Shown here in pieces: positions 36,928 to 46,706 of a stretch of 64,000 nt of DNA. Under the pieces are notes generated by a model. That model was given only the letters and a program-made list of their open reading frames with translations. It did no database searches and was not told the DNA's origin. Positions within the stretch are counted from its first letter, which is position 1, and every line of letters starts with the position of its first letter. This DNA comes from Clostridiales bacterium Firm_16 (GTDB taxonomy: Bacteria; Bacillota; Clostridia; Saccharofermentanales; Saccharofermentanaceae): contig LVAV01000092.1 of NCBI GenBank assembly GCA_001604185.1, forward strand, positions 59,867-123,866. Reading direction: 5' to 3'. Both the position numbers and the translations under genes were made by a program.

Positions 36928-38334
36928 ATGGGTATTTTTGACGGGAAAACATATCTGGCGAAATGTGGCGGTATATCCGGCGATGGACTGGGTGTCGCAC
37001 GTATAGACAGTCCCAATACCCGTGACGACGGACTGAAAGTCTTCGTCGAAGATCTCCTTCCTTCCGAGACCGCCAAGGTCCGCATCACTTCCCGAGAGAA
37101 GAATATGGCTAAGGGTGAGATCAAGGAGACCCTCCAGCTGTCTCCGAACCGCTGTGATCCGGTCTGCCCCGAGTTCCGCCGCTGTGGCGGCTGTCAGCTT
37201 CAGCACGCCGAATACGATTTCCAGCTGAAGATGAAGCAGGATCTGGTACGTTCCTGCCTGATCCGTCTGGGTAAGATCCCCGCCGAAGTCGTCGATAAGA
37301 TCCTGGAGCCTATCGTAGGTGCCGCAGATCCCCTTTATTACCGCAACCACGTGCAGTATCCTGTGGAATACAGTCATTCCACCCGCAGCGTGAATATCGG
37401 CCTTTACGAGCGTAAAAGCCATAAGATCGTCGAACATGAGAAGTGCTATCTGGTCCACCCTGCCGCTGAAGTGATCCGCGGCGTTGCCCAGATCTTCTTC
37501 AGTGACCATTCCCGTGCCAATATCGCCCGTGCCCTGCGTCAGCTTGTGGTACGTGTAGGTTTTTTCAGCAAGGAGCTGATGGTGATCCTGGTCGTGAATA
37601 AGAACATCGACTTCGACGCCTCCGAATTCGCCGAGGCCTGCACCCTTGCACTAGAGAAAGGCGGTCAGGCCGTCCGTCTCACCAGTATCTGGACGGAAGA
37701 ACGTCCGGAGAGCACCCGACGCAAGACTCCCAGCAGCATCTGGACCAACATCTGGGGTAAACCATATATCCACGAGTTCCTGGAGAATCGTGTTTTCCGC
37801 ATTTCTCCCGACTCCTTCTTCCAGACCAATACCAAGCAGGCCGTCAAACTTTATTCCAAAGTCAAGGAATACCTGCGCTATAACGGTGCCCTTCCCCGCC
37901 TGCTGGCGGATGTATACTGCGGTACCGGAAGCATCGGTATTTTCTGTTCCGATGTATGCCATCACCTGGTCGGTATCGAATCCGTGGAATCCGCAGTCAT
38001 CGATGCCCGGGCCAATGCCAACGCCAATTACATCGAGGACACCGAGTATTACTGCGGCAAGGCAGAAGACTATGACTTTGGCAACATGATGCCGGATGCA
38101 GTGATCATCGACCCGCCACGCAAAGGCTGCGATGAGAAGCTGCTCTCTCACCTTCTCGTGCTGGCTCCCCAGCACATCGTCTATGTTTCCTGTAACCCCG
38201 CGACCCTTGCCCGGGATCTGCAGAAACTCACGTCCGACACCAAGACCCAATACGTTCTCAAGAAGATCTGTCCGGTGGACATGTTCCCCCAGACCACCCA
38301 CGTAGAGACGGTAGCATTATTAGAGAAGCACTGA
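36928..38334 (+). CDS. 23S rRNA (uracil-5-)-methyltransferase, RlmD/RlmCD family
   Basis: A 468-residue TrmA-superfamily enzyme. A TRAM-like RNA-binding segment is at about 1-60, and Fe-S cysteines are in CPEFRRCGGCQLQH near residues 86-98. The SAM-binding motif is DVYCGTGSIGIF near residue 330, followed by IDPPRKGC and the catalytic Cys in VSCNPATL near residue 420. It methylates C5 of uridines in 23S rRNA. Transcribed divergently from the PBP gene. The exact target (U747, U1939 or both) cannot be read from the sequence. Confidence 0.9.
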   Translation: MGIFDGKTYLAKCGGISGDGLGVARIDSPNTRDDGLKVFVEDLLPSETAKVRITSREKNMAKGEIKETLQLSPNRCDPVCPEFRRCGGCQLQHAEYDFQLKMKQDLVRSCLIRLGKIPAEVVDKILEPIVGAADPLYYRNHVQYPVEYSHSTRSVNIGLYERKSHKIVEHEKCYLVHPAAEVIRGVAQIFFSDHSRANIARALRQLVVRVGFFSKELMVILVVNKNIDFDASEFAEACTLALEKGGQAVRLTSIWTEERPESTRRKTPSSIWTNIWGKPYIHEFLENRVFRISPDSFFQTNTKQAVKLYSKVKEYLRYNGALPRLLADVYCGTGSIGIFCSDVCHHLVGIESVESAVIDARANANANYIEDTEYYCGKAEDYDFGNMMPDAVIIDPPRKGCDEKLLSHLLVLAPQHIVYVSCNPATLARDLQKLTSDTKTQYVLKKICPVDMFPQTTHVETVALLEKH

Positions 38335-38385
38335 TTATGTACAAATGATCCACAAATATAGGATGATGCGAAGGAGAACTTGTTC

Positions 38386-39453
38386 ATGCAGGATAGTAAT
38401 TTTGTTTTCATCTCTTATTCACGAAAGAACAAAGAAATTGTAGAAGAAATCATTGGTACGCTCGAAAAAAACGGAATAAACGTTTATGTAGATTATAGAG
38501 ATATTCCACCTGGAGCTGTATTCGCTGATGAAATAGTTAATGCTATAGAAACTTGTTTATGCTGTTTACTCATGTATACTGATGATTCTAATAATTCAGG
38601 ATATGTGCTGAGCGAAATGAATTCTGCCGTAAACCATAACAAGGTAATCATTCCGATTCGCCTTGATTTGTCCGAGCCACAAAAAGGCCTTGAGTTTTAT
38701 ATCGGAAAGAATAGTTGGGTCGATTACATTGGACCTTCTTCTTTGGACCCACTGATCAAATCTATAAATAGCATGAAAGTAAAAAATCAGTCAGACAAGA
38801 AAATTGTGTATGACAAACCAGTTGTTCTTGATTATATAAAACTTGATGAAATCGGGTACAACACAGAGAGAAGAGTAATTGAGACTATCGAAATAGATTA
38901 TCGAACCTTAGGAGAAGCCCCCAGCGAGTACTCGCTTACCGAGGATACTGAGGGAACTATATATGACTGGCTTGATTATGTTAACAACTATCCCAATACT
39001 GCTCTGTACTTAGTCGCTAAAGACCGAATCGTAGGGTACTGTCAGATAGAACTTATTACGGAAGAAAACTATTCTCGTGTTATAAGTGGTCAGGAGATGA
39101 TAACCTCACAAATGGAGGAATTTTATGGATTTGGTGGTGATTTCTGCTGCTACATCGCCATAATGCCTATTCTGAAGGAATATGAAAGTCAGAATAACTA
39201 TATCCTGCTTTTCGATGAACTGATCAAACGCATCGTCGAGTTTTCAAAAGATGATGTACACCTTACTAAATTTGGAATTTCAGTATATACACCTCTTCTT
39301 GAGAAAATGGTCTGCCAGCTGGGTTTCCGTGTAGTAGGCACTAATCCTGTAGGTGGTAAAATCATGGAACTCTCTGTTGATCAGATACGATCAAATCCAA
39401 TATATAGAAAGCGATATCCGGCATTCTTTGAGTTATATGAAAAGGGAGAATAA
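38386..39453 (+). CDS. TIR domain fused to a GNAT-like acetyltransferase domain
   Basis: A 355-residue two-domain protein. Residues 5-130 are a bacterial TIR_2-type domain: FVFISYSRKN, a BB-loop-like YRDIPPGAVF, and SGYVLSEMNSA with Glu77 at the position of the NADase catalytic glutamate. Residues 145-350 look like a GNAT fold: LYLVAKDRIVGYCQIELI, a long helix after the CYIAIMP strand, and KMVCQLGFRVVGT. TIR domains can consume NAD+ or make cyclic-ADP-ribose signals. ATG 38386 has AAGGAG 9 nt upstream; a TTG two codons earlier is in frame. AT-rich compared with its neighbours; probably accessory, perhaps defence-related. Confidence 0.75.
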   Translation: MQDSNFVFISYSRKNKEIVEEIIGTLEKNGINVYVDYRDIPPGAVFADEIVNAIETCLCCLLMYTDDSNNSGYVLSEMNSAVNHNKVIIPIRLDLSEPQKGLEFYIGKNSWVDYIGPSSLDPLIKSINSMKVKNQSDKKIVYDKPVVLDYIKLDEIGYNTERRVIETIEIDYRTLGEAPSEYSLTEDTEGTIYDWLDYVNNYPNTALYLVAKDRIVGYCQIELITEENYSRVISGQEMITSQMEEFYGFGGDFCCYIAIMPILKEYESQNNYILLFDELIKRIVEFSKDDVHLTKFGISVYTPLLEKMVCQLGFRVVGTNPVGGKIMELSVDQIRSNPIYRKRYPAFFELYEKGE

Positions 39454-39455
39454 AT

Positions 39456-39995
39456 ATGCGTTTTAAAGCCATATCGGAACAGGACCTTGACTTCATTGTC
39501 AAAATCCAGCATGAACTCTTTCCCGAGTATAGTGCAAAAATTAACTATATAGAGTCGTTGTCTGGTGTGACAGATAACGAATATTATATCGTCTATGAAA
39601 ATGACAAACCCATTGGTATAACAGGCATCTATACTTGCCCGGTCGATCCGGAAAGTGCCTGGCTAGGCTGGTTTGGAATTCTGAAACCATTCAGACGCAA
39701 GGGATTTGGTACAGAAGTTATACGTCATTTCGAATCGCTAGCAAGAAGTCGTGGCTTTAAGTATGCTCGTTTGTATACAGACAAGAACGACAATCAGATT
39801 GCCATCAGTTTTTATCAGGCAAATGGATATACAAGCGAGGTTTACCAGAACAAGGATGACCAAGTACCTGAAAAGTACGCAGTACTTATTTTTTCTAAAT
39901 CCTTGGGAGACTATGCGCTGGTTCCATGGAACAACAGAAATATGAATCTAGCTGTTCAAATAGACAAAGAATTGTCTGGCAATTCTATCACTTAA
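39456..39995 (+). CDS. GNAT-family N-acetyltransferase
   Basis: A 179-residue acetyltransferase with the acetyl-CoA pyrophosphate loop in FRRKGFGTEV near residue 78 and the C-terminal SFYQANGY motif near residue 115. Substrate unknown. It begins 3 bp after the TIR-GNAT gene with AAAGGGAG as its site, so the two are co-expressed. Same AT-rich composition, which suggests they arrived as one unit between the methyltransferase and cdpA. Confidence 0.85.
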   Translation: MRFKAISEQDLDFIVKIQHELFPEYSAKINYIESLSGVTDNEYYIVYENDKPIGITGIYTCPVDPESAWLGWFGILKPFRRKGFGTEVIRHFESLARSRGFKYARLYTDKNDNQIAISFYQANGYTSEVYQNKDDQVPEKYAVLIFSKSLGDYALVPWNNRNMNLAVQIDKELSGNSIT

Positions 39996-40030
39996 GCAGA
40001 AAAGACATCTTGCATTACCATTTAGAAAAC

Positions 40031-40060
40031 AAAGGCGTGAGATTCCTCCCACGCCTTTTT
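40031..40060. terminator. Bidirectional terminator
   Basis: The stem AAAGGCGTG/CACGCCTTT (40031-40039 with 40050-40058) is followed by TT and a T-rich run on the plus strand and by a T-rich run on the minus strand. It serves the GNAT gene (plus) and cdpA (minus). Confidence 0.8.
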
Positions 40061-40087
40061 CATTTCATTAGATTATTCCTCGAAACC

Positions 40088-43069
40088 TCAGAACTTCACT
40101 TCAACCTCATGTACCTTACCGTCGTCGAAGATCGGTACGCGCACGCCCTCGATCGGTGCGCCGTCCACGGAGATGGACACGCCGTCCTTCGTTCTGGCGA
40201 AGCCTTCCGGCTTAGAAACGGTGATATGGTACTGTGCCTTACCCGAAGATACCATAATGTCTTCTGCAGTATCCTCCGGACGCAGGATCGGCTCGACGAT
40301 GAGCGCGTCACTGGTGAAGTCTACGCCGAAGCTGGTAAACAGGCAGAGAAGCAGCCATGTGGAAGTACCGGACAGCGTCGGTCCGATATTCTCACCTGTA
40401 TCGGAGTTATTGTACTGGGTGCACAGTCTCGGGTTACCGCATACAGTAAACGGAGACTTCAGTGTGCGATATGGCAGGATGCAGTCGATGACCCAGAAGG
40501 CCGTCTTTGCCAGACGCTCGGCCAGAGCCTTGTCAGATACAGCCTTGCTTGCCTTCAGCATCGCAGCCGCCGCCATCATGTTGGCGTGCTTGAAGATACC
40601 GCCGTTCTCACGGTCACCGGCATAATACAGAGCCACGTCGATCTTCGGCGCGATCTGCGGGTAATCCACACCGGTGCACAGACGGAAACCATATGGTGTA
40701 CGCAGGTTCTTGTCCAGGCTGTCCAGCATCGTGGAGATCTGCTCTTCCGAAGCACAGTCAGCCAGTACGGCCCAGCTGAAGGAGTTGAGGAAGTAGGTTC
40801 CCTCTTTACCCTCTTCCACCACAAGACCGTCGTCCTTGGCGCCCAGATAGAACAGGTTCGGCTTATTCTTCCGATTGAAAAGTACTCGTGCGAAGTAGTC
40901 TTTCTTCCATGCGTATTCGTTGATGCGCTGCTTGAGATCCGCCGATGCGCCTTCCAGGAAGGAAGCATATTCTTCATCACCGAAGTGACGATACATGCCG
41001 ATGGCCGCATCTACCGCTACCTTAAGGAGGCATCCGTTCATGACGGATTCACTGTACTCCGACTGGAAAGGAACTTCACCGAATGCTTTGCCGGAAGCGG
41101 CCAGCTGTTCATTGTACTGTTCGATTTTCGTCGGACCGTTTACGCAATCCGGATCAACACGGAGACAGTCATTCCAGTCAGCACGGTCGATGAGCGGCAG
41201 ACCATGTGCGCCAACGGAGATCTTATAGGAATAAGCAAATACAGCCTTGATGGTATCCAGTACGGAACGTGTCTCTCCCTCGCTGCCTGCAATCGGCAGT
41301 TCTTCCTTGAGGAAGTCGTAGTCACCGGTCAGGCTGATGTAGCGGTCCAGTGCCTGCAAGAGCCACAGTGCGTCATCGGACCACCAGCCCGGCTCCTTGC
41401 CCTTCCAGTAGAAGTTATGGTTGGCATAGCCCTCTTTATAGATGTTGGAGATCCACTCACGGAGCAGTTTCTTGATGAACTCGACTTCACCCATACCTGC
41501 GAAATAGTACATAGATGCGAAGATGTCCTGGATCTCACGGAAACCGATCTCACGGTAACCCTTCTGTGTCCAGTCGAGAGAACGGGATACGAAGGTCTGA
41601 TAGAATACCTGGAACGGCAGGTTGTTATTTACATACGCTTCGAAGTCCTTGTCGGCATGACGGATCTGCATGTAGGAAGAATACTTCTTGGTGAAGGAGA
41701 CTACCTTCTCCAGGCAAGCCGGCAGAGCCGATGCATCCATAAAGCGGGTGATCAGTGCTTCCAGCTCTTCCTTCATGGTGATGTCTTCCTTGTACTCCTT
41801 GTTGACGCAGTCCGAAGTCAGGCAGGTGAAGTTATCTACCTGTACTTTCGCACCGGCTGCAACCGTAAATGGTGCAGACAGAGCGAAGAAACCCGGACCC
41901 TTACGGGAGTGAGAGTTCGAAAGGATCGCCGCGAACTGCGGTTTCTCCAGTGTGCCGGCGCCGACAAAATCAGCATAACGTGCGCAGAACTGATCCGGGA
42001 AGATCGTCTTGTCACCTTCATGTACCAGCAATGTGTTGTAACGGATATTACCCTTGGTCCACTTCGGATTCGGGTTGAAGGAGATGGCACGGATCTCATC
42101 GTTGTCGCCATAGAATACTTCGGACTGAGCTACTACCGTGGAGAAGATAACGTCTTCACGGAGAGCGTGGACTTCCTGCGTACCGAACATACCGGTATAC
42201 ACGATACGAAGGTCACGGCCTTCGGCACCCTTGTTCTCGATCTCGATGAGCTGGGCTTCACTGGCCACCGGAAGGCCTGCTTCCTGCGGCAGGATGAAGA
42301 TCGTACGACGAACAGAAAGACCATCCTTCAGCTCGTACTCGATAACGGTACGGTTCTGGGAATGACGGCAGGTAGCCTTAGAAACGGAATCCTGAGATGC
42401 GGATCCGGAATAGAAGATCACTTTGCCGTTCTCTACCAGATAGAACTGACGGTTGGCCGGGAAACCATTCTGCTCCGGCAGGTAGTCCCAACGGGTAGCC
42501 AGTACCTGCGTATCTGCATGAGAACGGAAGCAGCCGCCACCGATACGGTCGATGGCACTCTTCGGAGTACTCTGCAGCGGATGATCGAAACCAATACGGT
42601 TACCGATCAGAAGATTCGTATAGTAGTGCGGACCCGGTGCCGGGGAAGCCAGATCACAGATCAGCTCGCCGCCCTCGTCCAGCTTGCCGCCCCATTCGGA
42701 GGCATAGTCGATCAGGGATGATGCATCCGCAAGAAGCTTCTTTCCTTCATCGCTGTCGGTGATGTCATTGACCTGTCCCTTCTCCTCGGAGAAAAGCTTG
42801 AGGCCGCCATCGATCTTCGCGATGAGGATCGATGTATTTTTCTTGGCAAAAGCACTGACCGCGTCGCAGATGACCTCATCTGTCAGCAGCGTTGCACATA
42901 CCGGTGCAGAGAAAGGAAGTCCCGCTACACCGAAGATCACGCCACCGTCTTTGGTCGAGATATACTGGGCACTCACCTGGCCCACCTTCGCTTTGTCGCC
43001 GAATCTCTTGATCAGTTCATCAGCCGCCGGACGGATCACCGAGCGTGCTCTCTCATTTGTTAAGGACAT
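40088..43069 (-). CDS. cdpA: Cellodextrin phosphorylase
   Basis: A 993-residue GH94 enzyme, very similar in length and block order to clostridial cellodextrin phosphorylase: PAPGPHYYTNLLIGNRIGF, FRSHADTQVLATR, QKGYREIGFREIQD, GYANHNFYW and QYNNSDTGENIGP are all present. The general acid lies in RADWNDCL near residue 629. It splits cellotriose and longer cellodextrins with phosphate to glucose-1-phosphate plus a shorter chain, in the cytoplasm. ATG 43069 has AAGGAGG 7 nt upstream; the frame extends 53 codons beyond, across the promoter. It is preceded by its own promoter and an operator-like palindrome. Confidence 0.93.
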   Translation of the reverse strand: MSLTNERARSVIRPAADELIKRFGDKAKVGQVSAQYISTKDGGVIFGVAGLPFSAPVCATLLTDEVICDAVSAFAKKNTSILIAKIDGGLKLFSEEKGQVNDITDSDEGKKLLADASSLIDYASEWGGKLDEGGELICDLASPAPGPHYYTNLLIGNRIGFDHPLQSTPKSAIDRIGGGCFRSHADTQVLATRWDYLPEQNGFPANRQFYLVENGKVIFYSGSASQDSVSKATCRHSQNRTVIEYELKDGLSVRRTIFILPQEAGLPVASEAQLIEIENKGAEGRDLRIVYTGMFGTQEVHALREDVIFSTVVAQSEVFYGDNDEIRAISFNPNPKWTKGNIRYNTLLVHEGDKTIFPDQFCARYADFVGAGTLEKPQFAAILSNSHSRKGPGFFALSAPFTVAAGAKVQVDNFTCLTSDCVNKEYKEDITMKEELEALITRFMDASALPACLEKVVSFTKKYSSYMQIRHADKDFEAYVNNNLPFQVFYQTFVSRSLDWTQKGYREIGFREIQDIFASMYYFAGMGEVEFIKKLLREWISNIYKEGYANHNFYWKGKEPGWWSDDALWLLQALDRYISLTGDYDFLKEELPIAGSEGETRSVLDTIKAVFAYSYKISVGAHGLPLIDRADWNDCLRVDPDCVNGPTKIEQYNEQLAASGKAFGEVPFQSEYSESVMNGCLLKVAVDAAIGMYRHFGDEEYASFLEGASADLKQRINEYAWKKDYFARVLFNRKNKPNLFYLGAKDDGLVVEEGKEGTYFLNSFSWAVLADCASEEQISTMLDSLDKNLRTPYGFRLCTGVDYPQIAPKIDVALYYAGDRENGGIFKHANMMAAAAMLKASKAVSDKALAERLAKTAFWVIDCILPYRTLKSPFTVCGNPRLCTQYNNSDTGENIGPTLSGTSTWLLLCLFTSFGVDFTSDALIVEPILRPEDTAEDIMVSSGKAQYHITVSKPEGFARTKDGVSISVDGAPIEGVRVPIFDDGKVHEVEVKF

Positions 43070-43118
43070 GAAAAAACCTCCTTCGTAATGCAGATCTTGA
43101 TTCCACATTTCACAGTTA

Positions 43119-43144
43119 ATTATATCAGAATACCGTTTACGGTA
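43119..43144 (-). promoter_or_regulatory. Extended -10 promoter and palindrome upstream of cdpA
   Basis: On the minus strand TGATATAAT is a perfect extended -10 (43119-43127). Just upstream, in the -35 area, lies TACCGT-AA-ACGGTA (43131-43144), a perfect 14-bp inverted repeat, probably the site of a sugar-responsive regulator. The leader would be about 45 nt. Confidence 0.6.
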
Positions 43145-43179
43145 GTGCCTGCGCACCATTATTGTCCGAAGAATACGAC

Positions 43180-43990
43180 AGCCTGTCCGGGCAATGACCC
43201 GGATAGGCTCGTACGAACAACATTCCAAGGTCGGACAGATTCTTCCTGACCATGGCCTTCTTCATGTTGGCGCTATACTGCGCCGGTTCTCCATGACCGG
43301 AACCTTATCTGCCCTCTCATCAGATGAGAAAGCAGATCCCAATCTATTCCGGCCGTAGATTCTTGTGATGATCTGTCTCGAGTATGGCGCGGTCTTTCCG
43401 CGGCCATATCGATAACAAACCAGTCGGGGGCCTTACGGCTTACCCTTCCCGTTTTCGATTCCCCGATCGCGTTATAGTCAGTTCCCCGATGCCGCCTTGC
43501 ATCTCCCTGCTACATCCGGGAAATCACCAACCCCAAGAGGTGATTTCGAAGATTTTCCACGACCGGTTCCTGCGAACCTTCCGAAGCAAAGTATATTGCC
43601 TGTCTGCCGCCTTTATCGATTACCTTTAATGCATTTGTTCAGACTATCTTCCGGATAATATCCGGAGATGAGTCCGCCCCCACGGGAGAAGCACCTTCTT
43701 CATCACTGCTCCTGACCCAACGTCCTACCGCAACTGATCTACCTAACGGCCGGCCGTACACAAATGTCAATTATCGGTATCGTCCTACAATATTCCGGCA
43801 TTTGCCGTGTTTCCACATTTTCAAATCCCTCAGTCATTGTCTCCTCTTACAAGATTCGGAATTTGAGATGCCAGTTACAGAATATGCTCGGATTCAGCTT
43901 ACAGCCCCAGGCATATGACTTTGCAGACGAAACCATCTTCTACTAAACCCTTATTCAGTAAAAGAAGGGGAATTCCGGTCCGAAGACCGG
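43180..43990 (-). ncRNA. Candidate large structured RNA between cbpA and cdpA
   Basis: The 986-bp gap between the two phosphorylase genes has no minus-strand open frame of 60 codons, but is full of local stems. Examples: 43180-43209 (AGCCT+CCGGG two-part stem), 43269-43284 (GGCGC), 43307-43337 (ATCTGC+TCTCAT), 43385-43408 (10 bp with a bulge), 43521-43546 (8 bp), 43565-43578 (GGTTC), 43650-43666 (TCCGGAT inside GACT/AGTC) and 43975-43990 (CCGGTC closed by a C(UUCG)G loop on the minus strand). The UUCG loop and the neighbouring genes favour minus-strand transcription. Size recalls OLE, GOLLD or ROOL RNAs, but I cannot assign it. Boundaries are approximate. Confidence 0.5.
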
Positions 43991-44055
43991 TTATGGTCGT
44001 CGCGTTCCCGGCCGCTCCATCACGACCGGGACACGTCTACCAACTACTTCTTGTC

Positions 44056-46491
44056 TCAGCCCATTACGACTTCGACTTTATGTGTAGAACCCTTCGGGAA
44101 TACCGGTACGAGGTTGCCCTCTACCTTCTCACCGTCAATGGTCATAGAGGCAACGCCTTTCTGTACCTTGTTCGGATTCTTCACGCTGATCTCGATGGTC
44201 GCACCGCGGAATACACGGGTTACCTTGTACTCATCCCAGTCAGACGGGATACACGGCTCAATACGCAGACCGTCGAAGTCAGGCTTCACACCCAGGATCG
44301 CCTGAGAGATGGCTACGAAGTTCCATGCAGCTGTACCTGTCAGCCAGGAGTTCTTCGCTTCACCCATACGGCTTGCGTCCTTACCAGCGATCATCTGAGA
44401 ATATACGTACGGCTCATTTCTATGAACCTCACTGATGGCTTCACGATAAGCCGGGCAGATCTTCTTATAAAGGCTGAAAGCTCTGTCGCCACGTCCGATC
44501 ACGGTCTCGGCGATCATGATCCACGGATTGTTGTGGCAGAAGATACCTGCATTCTCCTTATATCCCGGCGGGTACGAAGAGCACTCACCAAGATTGCTGT
44601 AGTAGGTCTGGAAAGCCGGCTGCTGGATCACGATACCATGTTCGCACTCCAGGATATCACGTACGGAGTTCAAAGCCTTCTCTGCACGGCCGTCGTCTAC
44701 GCCGATACCGGCCATTACGCAGTAGCCCTGAGACTCGATGAAGATCTTGCCTTCCTTGCACTCCTTGGAACCGACCTTGTTGCCGAACGCATCGTATGCA
44801 CGCAGGAACCAGTCACCGTCATAACCGTTCTCCAGAACAGCCTGACGCATATCGTCGATCTCTTTCTGTGCTTTTGCCGCATCTTCTTCCATGCCCTTGC
44901 GCTTGTAGATCTCTACGAGGTCCGGTCCGATGGCTACGAACATGCCGGCGATGAGAACAGACTCAGCCACACGGCCGTCTGCTGTACCGAAGGTCTGGAA
45001 GGATTCACCCGGAGCTGTGGAATGGCAGTTCAGGTTTAAGCAGTCGTTCCAGTCTGCACGACCGATCAACGGCAGGTTGTGCGGTCCCTTGTTGTTTACT
45101 ACGTGATAGAAGGAAGCAGTCAGGTGCTCCAGAAGCGTTCCTGTGTCGTCCCAGTTACAATCGTAAGCTGTCTGCTCATCAAGGATGGAGAAATCACCTG
45201 TCTCCTTGATGTAGGCAGCAGTACCTGCGATCAGCCACAGCGGGTCATCGTTGAAGCCGCCGCCGATGTCATTGTTACCCTTCTTGGTAAGGGGCTGGTA
45301 CTGGTGGTAGCATCCACCGTCACGGAACTGTGTTGCTGCGATATCGAGGATTCTCTCACGGGCACGCTCCGGGATCTGATGTACGAATCCGAGGAGGTCC
45401 TGAGAAGAATCACGGAAGCCGAGTCCACGGCCTACGCCGGACTCGAAGTAAGATGCCGAACGGCTCATGTTGAAGGTTACCATGCACTGGTAAGGATTCC
45501 AGATGTTGACCATACGAGCGGTCTTCTCATCCTTCATGTCAACTGTGTACAGAGACAACAGACGGTTCCAGTTCTCAGCAAGAGCCTGCATAGCGGCATC
45601 TACCTGAGCGTCATTCTCGAACTGAGCCATCATGGCCTCAGCCGGCTTCTTGTTGATCACGTGCGGGGCTTCCCACTTCTCTTCGACAGGGAGCTCGCAG
45701 TAACCCAGGATGAAGATGAAAGACTTCTTCTCACCCGGAGCCAGCTTCACGTTGAGCTGGTGGCTGGCACATGGCTGCCATCCGTCTGCTACGGAATTGT
45801 TAGCCTTGCCTGCTTCCACGACCTGCGGAGCATCAAAGCCGTTATACATACCCAGGAAAGACTCCAGGCTGGAATCGAATCCGTCAACAGGTGTGTTTAC
45901 GGAGAAGAATGCATAGTGGTTTCTTCTCTCACGGTACTCGGTCTTGTGGTAGATCGCAGAACCCTTGATCTCAACTTGACCGGTAGAATAGTTACGCTGG
46001 AAGTTCAGCATATCGTCAGAAGCATCCCACAGACACCACTCTCTCAGAGAGAAGAGCTGGAGCTCCTTGACCTCAGAAGACTTGTTCTCGAGGATAACAC
46101 GGTTGATCTCACCCTTATATCCCAGAGGTACGAACATAAGAAGCTCAGCGGAAACGCCGTTCTTCTCGCCGGTGATCTTGGTGTAGCCCAGACCATGACG
46201 GCACTCATACTTGTCCAGCTGTGTCTTACATGGCTTAAAGCCCGGATTCCAGATGGTCTCGCCATCCTTGATGTAGTAATAACGTCCACCGTCATCCACC
46301 GGAATGTTGTTGTAGCGGTAACGGGTAATTCTTCTCAAACGAGCGTCTTTATAGAAGTTATATCCTCCTGCAGTATTGGATACCAATCCGAAGAAATCTT
46401 CCGAACCCAGATAGTTGATCCACGGGTAAGGTGTCTTCGGGGTCTCGATCACGTACTCACGGGTAGCATCGTCAAAATGTCCGAATTGCAT
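44056..46491 (-). CDS. cbpA: Cellobiose phosphorylase
   Basis: An 811-residue GH94 enzyme, the same length as clostridial cellobiose phosphorylase and matching it block for block: [63 protein letters not shown] and [17 protein letters not shown]. The general acid is in [10 protein letters not shown] near residue 480. It converts cellobiose and phosphate to glucose-1-phosphate and glucose. AAGGAGG is 9 nt upstream of the ATG; TATGAT at 46531-46536 (minus) may be its -10. It acts after CdpA in the same pathway. Confidence 0.96.
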   Translation of the reverse strand: MQFGHFDDATREYVIETPKTPYPWINYLGSEDFFGLVSNTAGGYNFYKDARLRRITRYRYNNIPVDDGGRYYYIKDGETIWNPGFKPCKTQLDKYECRHGLGYTKITGEKNGVSAELLMFVPLGYKGEINRVILENKSSEVKELQLFSLREWCLWDASDDMLNFQRNYSTGQVEIKGSAIYHKTEYRERRNHYAFFSVNTPVDGFDSSLESFLGMYNGFDAPQVVEAGKANNSVADGWQPCASHQLNVKLAPGEKKSFIFILGYCELPVEEKWEAPHVINKKPAEAMMAQFENDAQVDAAMQALAENWNRLLSLYTVDMKDEKTARMVNIWNPYQCMVTFNMSRSASYFESGVGRGLGFRDSSQDLLGFVHQIPERARERILDIAATQFRDGGCYHQYQPLTKKGNNDIGGGFNDDPLWLIAGTAAYIKETGDFSILDEQTAYDCNWDDTGTLLEHLTASFYHVVNNKGPHNLPLIGRADWNDCLNLNCHSTAPGESFQTFGTADGRVAESVLIAGMFVAIGPDLVEIYKRKGMEEDAAKAQKEIDDMRQAVLENGYDGDWFLRAYDAFGNKVGSKECKEGKIFIESQGYCVMAGIGVDDGRAEKALNSVRDILECEHGIVIQQPAFQTYYSNLGECSSYPPGYKENAGIFCHNNPWIMIAETVIGRGDRAFSLYKKICPAYREAISEVHRNEPYVYSQMIAGKDASRMGEAKNSWLTGTAAWNFVAISQAILGVKPDFDGLRIEPCIPSDWDEYKVTRVFRGATIEISVKNPNKVQKGVASMTIDGEKVEGNLVPVFPKGSTHKVEVVMG

Positions 46492-46706
46492 GATAATCTG
46501 CCTCCTTAACAGTAAACTTCAGGTAGATACATCATACACTAAAAAAGCGGGATACGGAACGTTTCGCGCTAAAAAAGTACAGGAAAAACGCAATAATTTC
46601 AGGCGATTTCGGGCAAAACCAAAACCTGCCGAACTCGAAAACGGTTTCGTGTTTTCGGGGTTTTCCGGATGAGGAAAGAATGTTTTTCCAAATATGGGAA
46701 AAGTAC

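Noticed and set aside
38380..38388. TTG start for the TIR-GNAT gene
   Set aside because: The ATG two codons later has the better distance from AAGGAG.
39926..42721. 931-codon plus-strand frame opposite cdpA
   Set aside because: It starts inside the GNAT gene, crosses a terminator, and is the complement of a well-recognised phosphorylase.
43180..43209. Possible group II intron domain V (AGCC...GGCU hairpin)
   Set aside because: The loop is not GNRA, the internal loop is on both sides instead of a 2-nt bulge, and no GUGYG 5' end or reverse transcriptase is present.
43384..43629. 81-codon plus-strand frame in the gap between cdpA and cbpA
   Set aside because: No ribosome binding site, no recognisable protein, and it coincides with several stem-loops; better explained as non-coding.
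43625..43675. Resemblance of AAGATAGTCT to a group I intron S element
   Set aside because: It is explained by a local hairpin with GACT/AGTC flanks; no matching P3, P4 or R element was found.
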